From assembly GCA_047638695.1 (NCBI GenBank), contig JBLINY010000089.1, forward strand, positions 1-19,265: a stretch of DNA of 19,265 nucleotides. Direction: 5' to 3'. This DNA is from JAHECQ01 sp047638695. Lineage in GTDB: Bacteria; Actinomycetota; Acidimicrobiia; Acidimicrobiales; SZUA-35. The notes under the pieces were generated by a model. That model was given only the letters and a program-made list of their open reading frames with translations, was not told the DNA's origin and ran no database searches. Below, piece after piece: positions 1 to 6,395 of the stretch; the first letter of the stretch is position 1; every line of letters begins with the position of its first letter. A program made the translations under genes and the position numbers.

Positions 1-60
1 CGGTGTCGATGAGGACGGTGTCGATGAGGACGGTGTCGATGAGGACGGTGTCGATGAGGA
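1..60. repeat. 15-bp tandem repeat, four perfect copies at the window edge
   Basis: The unit CGGTGTCGATGAGGA occurs four times head to tail with no mismatch, and a fifth copy begins (CGGTGTCG) before it diverges. It may extend further to the left, outside the window. The unit length is a multiple of three, so on the plus strand it can be read as a repeating acidic pentapeptide G-V-D-E-D without frame change. That fits an in-frame expansion inside a coding sequence. The other plus-strand frames give a V-S-M-R-T repeat or an immediate stop. Confidence 0.9.
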
Positions 61-472
61 CGGTGTCGCCGCTGTTGACCGGGGGACCGTCGATGAGGGA
101 GCCGTGGTCGACGGCGCGACCGCCGACGTTGATGTCACGGCCAAGTCCTCGTTGCTGAGCGAGCTACAACCGCTGACGAAGAAGAGGGCGAGCACCGCGG
201 GCATGAACAAAAACCGGCGGTGTCGCCAACTCGATTCGGAAGTACTTCGGAGCCCAGCCACCACGTCAGTGGTACCGAAGCACTCGGTTGCGGTGTTTGA
301 GCCAAACAACTCAGGCCATCACCTTTACCCAACCGGCACCCTGACCTACGGACGGGCTAGGACGACCTCAGCTGCGAGACGTCACGGATGGCGCCTCGAT
401 CGGCCGATGTCGTTAGGGCGGCATACGCCCACAGAGCTTGGCTCACCTCGCGGTCGCGATCTCGGGCCGTAA
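2..472 (+). CDS. possible C-terminal part of an acidic, repeat-containing protein (partial)
   Basis: A plus-strand frame is open from the window edge to a stop at 472. It starts with four G-V-D-E-D repeats and continues with an acidic/alanine/valine stretch, then a basic stretch. I do not recognise the protein. The true end is doubtful: the last 116 bp lie antisense to the 3' end of ilvD, which is a long overlap. Frame 1 is open from about 133, reads an acidic A-D-E-E-E-G-E segment and stops at 298-300, which would leave a normal convergent gap before ilvD. Frame 3 also reads protein-like sequence from about 208 to a stop near 350. Either the reading frame has been shifted, or only the first 150-190 bp are coding. 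An internal start at 104 has no particular support. Confidence 0.22.
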   Translation, partial: GVDEDGVDEDGVDEDGVDEDGVAAVDRGTVDEGAVVDGATADVDVTAKSSLLSELQPLTKKRASTAGMNKNRRCRQLDSEVLRSPATTSVVPKHSVAVFEPNNSGHHLYPTGTLTYGRARTTSAARRHGWRLDRPMSLGRHTPTELGSPRGRDLGP

Positions 473-2216
473 AGGCATCGGCTCCGTGCGACTCTTCTTC
501 GGCAAGGCGACGAGCGAGCTCTGCATCGTCGATATCGGCGGTGATCGAGCGCGACGGGATGTCGATGGTGATGAGGTCGCCATCGCGAATCAGAGCGATT
601 GCACCACCGGCCGCGGCCTCGGGAGAAGCGTGTCCGATCGAGAGACCAGAGGTGCCACCGGAGAACCGACCGTCGGTGAGCAACGCGCAGTCCTTTCCGA
701 GGCCACGGCTCTTGATGTACGTGGTGGGATAGAGCATCTCTTGCATGCCCGGCCCACCCTTTGGCCCCTCATAACGAACCACGACGACATCACCAGCCTG
801 CACGACGTTCTCGTCGAGAATGCCCTCGACCGCCGCTTCCTGACTCTCGAAAACTCGGGCCGGTCCCGAGAACTTCCAGATCGACTCGTCGACACCCGCC
901 GTTTTGACGATGCACCCATCCTTGGCGATGTTGCCGTAGAGGATGGCGAGACCGCCGTCTTCGGAATAGGAATGCTCGACCGACCGCACACACCCGTTCT
1001 CGCGGTCGTCATCGAGAGTGTCCCACCGAGTGCTCTGGCTGAAAGCGGTCTGGGTGGGGATGCCGGCGGGACCGGCCCGGAAGAAGGTCTTGGCCTCAGC
1101 GGTGCACGTCGGCCGCATGATGTCCCACTCGTCGAGTGCGGCGGACATGGATGCCGAGTGAACGGTGGGCTGGTCGGTGGCAATCAGGCCAGCCCGATCG
1201 AGTTCGCCGAGAATGCCGGGGATGCCCCCGGCTCGATGCACGTCCTCGACGTGGTATTGCTCGACCGAAGGCGCCACCTTGCAGATATTGGGGATTCGCC
1301 GACTCAGCGCATCAATATCGGACATCTTGAAGTCGAGCTCGCCTTCTTCGGCCGCGGCAAGGATGTGCAAAACCGTGTTGGTACTGCCGCCCATCGCGAT
1401 ATCGAGGGCCATGGCGTTTTCGAACGCTGCTCGATTGGCGATACGCCTGGGCAGGACCGACTCGTCGTCCTTCTCGTAGTAGCGACGAGCCAGATCGACG
1501 ACGGTGCGGCCGGCCTGAAGGAAAAGCTCCTCACGATCGGAGTGCGTGGCCAGCATGGTGCCATTACCCGGCAGCGATAATCCCAGCGCCTCGGTGAGGC
1601 AGTTCATCGAGTTGGCAGTGAACATGCCCGAACACGACCCGCAGGTGGGACATGCCGACCGTTCGATCGAGTCGACATCTTCGTCGCTCACGCTGGCATC
1701 GCCGGCCGTCATCATCGCCGAGATGAGATCGACCTTGACATCGACTCCGGCCAACCGGGTCTTACCGGCTTCCATTGGCCCGCCGGACACAAATACCGCC
1801 GGCACATTCAGACGCATGGCGGCCATCAGCATGCCGGGTGTGATCTTGTCGCAGTTAGAAATGCAAACAATGGCGTCGGCGCAATGGGCGTTCACCATGT
1901 ACTCGACCGCATCGGCGATTAGCTCACGACTGGGAAGGCTGTAGAGCATCCCGCCGTGTCCCATGGCAATGCCATCATCGACCGCAATGGTGTTGAACTC
2001 CTTGGCCACGCCACCCGACTTCTCGATCTCTCGGGCTACGAGCTGACCCATGTCCTTGAGGTGCACGTGACCGGGCACAAACTGGGTGAAGGAGTTGGCA
2101 ACGGCGATGATGGGCTTCTCGAAGTCGTCATCGGTCATTCCGGTTGCCCGCCAGAGCGAGCGGGCTCCGGCCATGTTCCGGCCGTGCGTAGTTGTACGAG
2201 AGCGATACTCAGGCAT
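357..2216 (-). CDS. ilvD: dihydroxy-acid dehydratase
   Basis: Dehydrates 2,3-dihydroxy-isovalerate and 2,3-dihydroxy-3-methylvalerate to the 2-keto acids, the shared third step of valine and isoleucine synthesis (and the route towards leucine and pantothenate); cytoplasmic. The 619-residue protein is close to the E. coli enzyme in length and has its N-terminal signature (THGRNMAGAR at 10-19). Fe-S and Mg ligands are visible: D81 in VDDG, C122-D123-K124 in ISNCDK, and C195 in CPTCGSC, followed by GMFTANSMN. The C-terminal GRFSGGTSGLSIGH block is also present, so the gene looks complete. ATG at 2216 matches the family N-terminus; no strong Shine-Dalgarno precedes it. It is divergent from the membrane-protein gene at 2302, with 85 bp between. 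No leucine/valine/isoleucine-rich attenuator peptide was seen in that gap, and no other ilv gene is nearby. Confidence 0.98.
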   Translation of the reverse strand: MPEYRSRTTTHGRNMAGARSLWRATGMTDDDFEKPIIAVANSFTQFVPGHVHLKDMGQLVAREIEKSGGVAKEFNTIAVDDGIAMGHGGMLYSLPSRELIADAVEYMVNAHCADAIVCISNCDKITPGMLMAAMRLNVPAVFVSGGPMEAGKTRLAGVDVKVDLISAMMTAGDASVSDEDVDSIERSACPTCGSCSGMFTANSMNCLTEALGLSLPGNGTMLATHSDREELFLQAGRTVVDLARRYYEKDDESVLPRRIANRAAFENAMALDIAMGGSTNTVLHILAAAEEGELDFKMSDIDALSRRIPNICKVAPSVEQYHVEDVHRAGGIPGILGELDRAGLIATDQPTVHSASMSAALDEWDIMRPTCTAEAKTFFRAGPAGIPTQTAFSQSTRWDTLDDDRENGCVRSVEHSYSEDGGLAILYGNIAKDGCIVKTAGVDESIWKFSGPARVFESQEAAVEGILDENVVQAGDVVVVRYEGPKGGPGMQEMLYPTTYIKSRGLGKDCALLTDGRFSGGTSGLSIGHASPEAAAGGAIALIRDGDLITIDIPSRSITADIDDAELARRLAEEESHGADAFTARDRDREVSQALWAYAALTTSADRGAIRDVSQLRSS

Positions 2217-2301
2217 GCCGAGAGGCTAGTAGGGGTCTCGCACCGGCGGACAGGCGAGCGTCATCCCCGGATCCGCTGCTTCAGGGCTCTAGCGTTCGGG
2301 C

Positions 2302-2892
2302 ATGTCGTTGGAGCTGCAGAAGCGACTGTTGTGGGTTGTGCGCCTCGGTCTCGTTGTCGCACTGATCATCACCATCGCCTTCCCGAACTGGGAGCAGTTC
2401 GCGGGTAAGGGCATGGCCTTTCGGGCGCCGTTTTACCTGCTCCCGGTCGCGGTCGTACCCTTGATCTGGAAGTTACGGGGGTCTAACTCGCCCTATCCGT
2501 ATCTTGTCGACGCTCTCGTCGTTGCCCCGTTTCTGGTTGACACACTGGGCAACGTCGGCAACTTCTACAACAACTTCAACGCCACCGATGACGTTCTCCA
2601 CTTCCTGAACTGGGTACTCCTGATGGGCGGCGTCACGCTCGCGCTGGCCCGCACTGGGATTGGCAAACTAAATGCCTGGTCGTTGGGTTGGGGATTTGGT
2701 GGCCTCGCCATCATCTGGTGGGAGGCAGCTGAGTTTCTGGTGCAGGAGCTCGGCACCGCCGGGCTGAGTCTCACCTATGAAGACACGATTGGTGATCTGT
2801 TGCTCTCGAGCACCGGTGGCGCCGTGGGTTCCGCCCTCGCCATCTGGCTCGGCTGGGGCCACCCGAAGGCCACTGGCTCGCCTCCTCGCTGA
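2302..2892 (+). CDS. DUF2238/YjdF-like integral membrane protein
   Basis: A 196-residue polytopic membrane protein with about five to six hydrophobic segments: roughly residues 9-27, 42-57, 68-85, 100-118, 125-148 and 164-184. Conserved polar residues sit in or next to the membrane: D96-D97-x-x-H100, then W139-W140-E141-x-x-E144, and Y159-E160-D161-T-I-G-D165. This D..H / WWE..E / YxDTxxD layout resembles the DUF2238 (YjdF) family, whose function is not established; membership here is by motif recall. The start is the ATG at 2302, with no clear ribosome-binding site. The stop lies 12 bp before the GTG of the MFS gene, so the two are probably co-transcribed. The clustered acidic and histidine residues could bind a metal or carry protons, but that is speculation. 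Confidence 0.75.
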   Translation: MSLELQKRLLWVVRLGLVVALIITIAFPNWEQFAGKGMAFRAPFYLLPVAVVPLIWKLRGSNSPYPYLVDALVVAPFLVDTLGNVGNFYNNFNATDDVLHFLNWVLLMGGVTLALARTGIGKLNAWSLGWGFGGLAIIWWEAAEFLVQELGTAGLSLTYEDTIGDLLLSSTGGAVGSALAIWLGWGHPKATGSPPR

Positions 2893-2904
2893 TAGAACCA
2901 GCGA

Positions 2905-4098
2905 GTGCCTCGTTCCCCCCTCGCCGATTTCAAGCCCGAGGTACGCCGTGTCCTCCCCCTGCTCGTTGGCTTCCGCCTCGTCAGCAACGCCGCCTTTCGG
3001 TACACGTTCACCTTCCTTCCGGCCATCGCCCGAGGCACCGGGTTCTCGGTCGAGGAGCTCGGCCGAATCCTGAGCGCCCGCGACCTCACCGCCGTGCTGG
3101 CGCCATGGATGGGTCGTCTGTCGGACCGGCATAGCACTCGGCGACTTATGGCAGTGATGAGCGGCCTGCTTGTCGTCGGGCTGGTACTTGCGTCGCTCGG
3201 TCCGCTGGGGTTGGTCATCGGGTTCTTGGTCGTCGGCATGGCCAAACTCGGCTACGACGTCTCGATGAACGCCTGGGTCGGCGAGTCGATCGCCTACGAA
3301 CGCCGAGGGCGAGCCATGGGCCTGATCGAACTTTCGTGGGCTGGCTCGGCCCTGTTGTTACTCCCGGTGCTTGGCATTGTCATCGACCAAGTCGGATGGT
3401 GGGCGGCTACCTCATTCCTTGCGCTGCTGGCGCTGCCCTTGTCGCTACTCATCGCCCGACAGGCTCGTCATGACGACGAACGGGCCAGGCCCGCCACCGA
3501 CCAGCGACGACCTCATGTCAACCAGGCGGTCGTGATGTCGATCATGGCGTTGCTGCTGATGAGCGTCAGTTCTCAGTTTCTCATCGTGGGCCATGGCCTT
3601 TGGCTTGAAGACACCTACGACTTTGATGCCACCCAGGTCGGCATCGCCATTGTCGCAATCGGGGCCATCGAGGCCGTGGGATCGATCGCGTCGTCACGAT
3701 TCACCGACATGCTCGGGAAGCGAAACTCGATGGCACTTGGCATGACCCTGCTGGGAGCGGCCATGGCGGTGATGGCGATAGTTGTCGAACCTCGTCTGAG
3801 CACCGGCCTTTTCCTGCTCATTACCGCCTTCCTCGGGTTCGAGTTCGCGTTGGTTTCGGCAATGCCACTCTTGGTCGAGCTCGACCCTGGGGCGCGGGCG
3901 CAGATGCTCGGCTGGGCGTTGGGGTTGTCCACCATCACTCGGGCTGCATGTTCGATCATCGGTGTCTGGTTGTACGTGAACCACGGCTTCCCCTGGCTCG
4001 CTGGTTTGGGAGCCGCTGCGGCCGCTGCCACCGTCGGTCTGCTGTTCGTAGCCGTTTCCGAGCCGACACCGACACCGCCGCCGGTCGTGGTCAACTGA
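2905..4098 (+). CDS. MFS transporter
   Basis: A 397-residue inner-membrane carrier of the major facilitator superfamily, with about twelve hydrophobic segments split by a hydrophilic central loop near residues 188-205 (RQARHDDERARPATDQRR). The signature loop between segments 2 and 3 is clear: G70-R-L-S-D-R75-H-S-T-R-R80. The substrate cannot be told from sequence; drug or metabolite export by proton antiport is the common role for such proteins. The N-terminus begins with a GTG at 2905. No ATG gives a sensible full-length protein, and the start lies 12 bp after the upstream stop. The C-terminus ends in a proline/threonine/valine tail (EPTPTPPPVVVN), probably cytoplasmic. It is followed after only 4 bp by the M1 peptidase gene, so it is part of the 2302-6180 gene cluster. 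It appears intact, unlike the second MFS gene near 10 kb. Confidence 0.9.
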   Translation: MPRSPLADFKPEVRRVLPLLVGFRLVSNAAFRYTFTFLPAIARGTGFSVEELGRILSARDLTAVLAPWMGRLSDRHSTRRLMAVMSGLLVVGLVLASLGPLGLVIGFLVVGMAKLGYDVSMNAWVGESIAYERRGRAMGLIELSWAGSALLLLPVLGIVIDQVGWWAATSFLALLALPLSLLIARQARHDDERARPATDQRRPHVNQAVVMSIMALLLMSVSSQFLIVGHGLWLEDTYDFDATQVGIAIVAIGAIEAVGSIASSRFTDMLGKRNSMALGMTLLGAAMAVMAIVVEPRLSTGLFLLITAFLGFEFALVSAMPLLVELDPGARAQMLGWALGLSTITRAACSIIGVWLYVNHGFPWLAGLGAAAAAATVGLLFVAVSEPTPTPPPVVVN

Positions 4099-4102
4099 CC
4101 TG

Positions 4103-5581
4103 ATGTCCCGTCGCTGGCTCACCGCAGCACTGGTGTTCTGCATCTTCAGCGCCGCCTGCTCACAACTGGGTGTAGAAGATACAACACCCTCTGAGCCCAC
4201 AGTCACCTCGTCTTCGTATGAACCGATCGAGCGCGAAGCCAATGAATACAGCGAAGCCGATGAACAGACCGGTACTGGGACAACTGGTGCAGTCGGCGCC
4301 GATGGGATCGGCGACCGGCTGTTCCCCGACCTCGGCAATGGTGGCTACGACGTCAGCCACTACGACCTCACGCTCGACGTCTTCGACGAGCTGACAGCCA
4401 CAGCAAGGATCACGCTCACGCCAACGGTCGACCTCGACCGCTTCTCGCTCGACTTCATCGGACTCGAGGTCGACGCCATTTCCGTCAACGGAGATCCGAC
4501 GAGCTTTGGGCGGGCGGGAAGCGAACTCAGAGTCGACCCTCAGGCCGTGCTCAAGGCAAACGAGGTCGCTGAGGTCATCGTCGAATACCACGGCCAGCCT
4601 CAACCACTCGACGATCCAGCCGCACCGCTCGCTCTCGGATGGCGCACCGAACAATGGGGCACCTTTACCTTCAGCGAACCGATTGGATCGGCGACGTGGT
4701 TCCCGTCGAACGATCATCCGCTCGACAAGGCCACCTACACCTTCACGGTCAGCGTTCCTGCGGGTCAGGTTGCGGTGGCGTCGGGGACGCTGACAGATCG
4801 GACCGACCGCGGCGACCGCTCGACTTTCGTCTGGGAGATCGACCAACCAATGGCCACCTACCTGGCGTCAGTTGCGACCGGCCGATTCGACATCGTCACC
4901 GACCGAGAGGGGCCGGTCCTCATACGGAACGTGTTCCCTTCCGAGCGGGCCGACGACCTGCTGGTTCGCATCGATGACACCGACGCCATGATGCGGCTCT
5001 TCATCGAACTTTTCGGGCCCTACCCATTCGATGTCTACGGCATCATCGTCGTCGACGCCGATCTCAGCGGTGCCCCGGCACTCGAGAACCAGACACTCAG
5101 CGTTTTTTCGTTGAGGCTGTTCACCAGGAGCAGCGACGGCTTTCTGCGCAAGACCCTTGCCCACGAGCTGGCTCACCAGTGGTTCGGAAATCACGTATCG
5201 GTAGGCGACTGGGGCGACATCTGGCTGAACGAGGGGTTTGCCAGTTGGGCCGAGTTGTATTGGGCCGAGCAGGTCGGGCTCGGTTCGTTCGATGAGGAGG
5301 CGGCCCGCGACTATCCACCGCTTCTTGGGCGATCGGTCGAGACGCTGTTCGATAGCGAGGTCTACACCCGTGGCGCTCTCGCCTTGGAGGCCCTCCGCCG
5401 AACGGTCGGCGACGACGCCTTCTTCGACCTGCTGCGGACGTGGGTGGCGCGTTTCGGTGGCGGCAGTGCAACAACCGAAGACTTCTTCTCATTGGTTGAC
5501 GAGCAGCTGGGACCCATCGCGCTCGCTCTGGTCGATAGCTGGGTCAACGACAAGGCAATGCCTGATCTGCCTTCCTCTTAG
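4103..5581 (+). CDS. M1-family zinc metallopeptidase, predicted lipoprotein
   Basis: An aminopeptidase-type zinc protease, probably anchored outside the membrane. Residues 1-19 look like a lipoprotein signal: two arginines, a hydrophobic core, then F-S-A-A-C19 (serine at -3 is a weak lipobox). A low-complexity acidic Ser/Thr/Glu linker runs to about residue 75. An M1 N-terminal beta domain follows, then the catalytic domain: H354-E355-L-A-H358 and, with the expected 18-residue spacing, E377 in WLNEGFASW. The catalytic tyrosine equivalent is Y421 in VYTRGALALEALR. The exopeptidase GxMEN motif is seen as A326-L-E328-N329, so the N-terminal-binding Glu is kept but the Gly and Met positions differ. 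At 492 residues it lacks the large C-terminal helical domain of PepN-like enzymes, as in other compact bacterial M1 proteins. It starts 4 bp after the MFS stop and ends 14 bp before the next gene. Confidence 0.92.
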   Translation: MSRRWLTAALVFCIFSAACSQLGVEDTTPSEPTVTSSSYEPIEREANEYSEADEQTGTGTTGAVGADGIGDRLFPDLGNGGYDVSHYDLTLDVFDELTATARITLTPTVDLDRFSLDFIGLEVDAISVNGDPTSFGRAGSELRVDPQAVLKANEVAEVIVEYHGQPQPLDDPAAPLALGWRTEQWGTFTFSEPIGSATWFPSNDHPLDKATYTFTVSVPAGQVAVASGTLTDRTDRGDRSTFVWEIDQPMATYLASVATGRFDIVTDREGPVLIRNVFPSERADDLLVRIDDTDAMMRLFIELFGPYPFDVYGIIVVDADLSGAPALENQTLSVFSLRLFTRSSDGFLRKTLAHELAHQWFGNHVSVGDWGDIWLNEGFASWAELYWAEQVGLGSFDEEAARDYPPLLGRSVETLFDSEVYTRGALALEALRRTVGDDAFFDLLRTWVARFGGGSATTEDFFSLVDEQLGPIALALVDSWVNDKAMPDLPSS

Positions 5582-5595
5582 GGCAAGCTGAGGGC

Positions 5596-6180
5596 GTGGC
5601 TGCTGAAACCCAGCGAACCGCGGTGTATCCCGGTTCGTTCAATCCCCCGACGACCGCTCACCTGGCAATCGCCGAGGCAGTAAGGGCCCAGCGCAACGTC
5701 GATCGCGTCGTGTTCATGGTCAGCAAGAAGGCGTTGGCCAAAGAGGAGGTCGAGCACCCTCGATTCCAACACCGCGTCGCGGTGTTGGAGGCGGCCGCGG
5801 CCGCAATCGAGTGGCTCGAGATCGGTGTAACCGACGATCAGCTGTTGGTCGACATCGCCCGAGGTTTCGACGTGCTCGTCATGGGCGCCGACAAGTGGCA
5901 TCAGATCAACGATGTCGTTTGGTACGACGACGATCCGGCCCAACGCGACGCTGCTATTGCCGCCCTGCCGACGCTGGCGATTGCTCCCCGACCGCCCATA
6001 GCTGTGCCTAACGAACACCTCCTCGCGATCCATGACGACCACGCAGCGACCTCATCGACCCGTGCCCGAGCTGGAGCGCTCGAGCTGATGCTCCCGAGCG
6101 CCGCTGCCTTCGCCCTCGAGACGGGCGCTTGGATCGAACCCAGTCGCTACGACCACTGGGTTGCCGGCCGCCCGGCCTAG
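5596..6180 (+). CDS. NadD/CoaD-like nucleotidyltransferase
   Basis: A 194-residue protein of the HIGH-type nucleotidyltransferase superfamily, which transfers AMP from ATP to a phosphorylated acceptor. The N-terminal motif is Y11-P-G-S-F-N-P-P-T-T-A-H22, so the usual (H/T)xGH is T19-T-A-H22, with Ala in place of Gly. Further NadD-like features are VMGADKWHQI at 95-104 and the C-terminal nucleotide loop S153-S-T-R-A-R158 (family ISSTxxR). This fits a nicotinate-mononucleotide adenylyltransferase fold, but the neighbours are not NAD genes and the active site is variant, so the acceptor is uncertain. The start is a GTG at 5596 preceded by AGGG, 14 bp after the peptidase stop; no upstream alternative is better. 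It is the last gene of the 2302-6180 cluster, and a 20-bp tandem repeat starts directly after its TAG. Confidence 0.8.
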   Translation: MAAETQRTAVYPGSFNPPTTAHLAIAEAVRAQRNVDRVVFMVSKKALAKEEVEHPRFQHRVAVLEAAAAAIEWLEIGVTDDQLLVDIARGFDVLVMGADKWHQINDVVWYDDDPAQRDAAIAALPTLAIAPRPPIAVPNEHLLAIHDDHAATSSTRARAGALELMLPSAAAFALETGAWIEPSRYDHWVAGRPA

Positions 6181-6280
6181 CTCGACTCGGGGTGTTGCAG
6201 CTCGACTCGGGGTGTTGCAGCTCGACTCGGGGTGTTGCAGCTCGACTCGGGGTGTTGCAGCTCGACTCGGGTTGTTGCCG
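6181..6280. repeat. 20-bp tandem repeat, four perfect copies plus one diverged copy
   Basis: The unit CTCGACTCGGGGTGTTGCAG is present without change at 6181-6200, 6201-6220, 6221-6240 and 6241-6260. A fifth copy at 6261-6280 differs at two positions (GG to GT in the middle, CAG to CCG at the end). The array starts at the first base after the stop codon of the nucleotidyltransferase and ends about 40 bp before the operator-like element upstream of lon. The unit is not a multiple of three, so it is unlikely to be coding. It has no spacers and no strong internal dyad. About 20 bp is close to two helical turns, so any bound protein would meet each copy on the same DNA face; whether anything binds is unknown. 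Confidence 0.97.
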
Positions 6281-6320
6281 ATGGTTTGGAATAGCTGACC
6301 TCAGGTCGTGGTTGAATCTG

Positions 6321-6353
6321 TGTAATCACGTAATTTGTAATTACGTAATCACA
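6321..6353 (+). promoter_or_regulatory. AT-rich operator-like element upstream of lon
   Basis: Two adjacent 15-bp near-copies, TGTAATCACGTAATT (6321-6335) and TGTAATTACGTAATC (6336-6350), differ at two positions. Taken together with the next ACA, the 33 bp form an imperfect palindrome centred at 6337, with 13 of 16 pairs matching. The second copy also holds the perfect 10-bp palindrome ATTACGTAAT (6340-6349). The block is strikingly AT-rich against its surroundings. A possible promoter, TTGAAT at 6312-6317 and TGTAAT at 6336-6341 with an 18-bp spacer, overlaps it, so a bound factor could block or modify lon transcription. It does not look like the HspR inverted repeat (CTTGAGT/ACTCAAG type) or a ClgR site. 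Calling it an operator is inference. Confidence 0.55.
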
Positions 6354-6395
6354 ACCGGCCACACTTGTGACCACGACAAGACTGCGAGACCCGCC

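Noticed and set aside
438..1580. Long plus-strand open frame (380 codons) opposite ilvD
   Set aside because: It lies entirely antisense to a highly conserved ilvD and shows no recognisable domain; long antisense frames are expected from codon bias in GC-rich genes.
6181..6280. CRISPR-like array
   Set aside because: The 20-bp units are directly adjacent without spacers, no cas gene is present, and the repeat has no CRISPR-type dyad.
6321..6353. Phage attachment site or IS end at the AT-rich repeat
   Set aside because: No integrase, transposase, tRNA or target-site duplication is found nearby; the location just before lon fits a regulatory site better.
6129..6395. Upstream extension of the lon frame to an ATG at 6129
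   Set aside because: The extra 89 residues translate the end of the previous gene in another frame, the 20-bp repeat and the AT-rich control region, none of it Lon-like. GTG 6396 gives the normal length.
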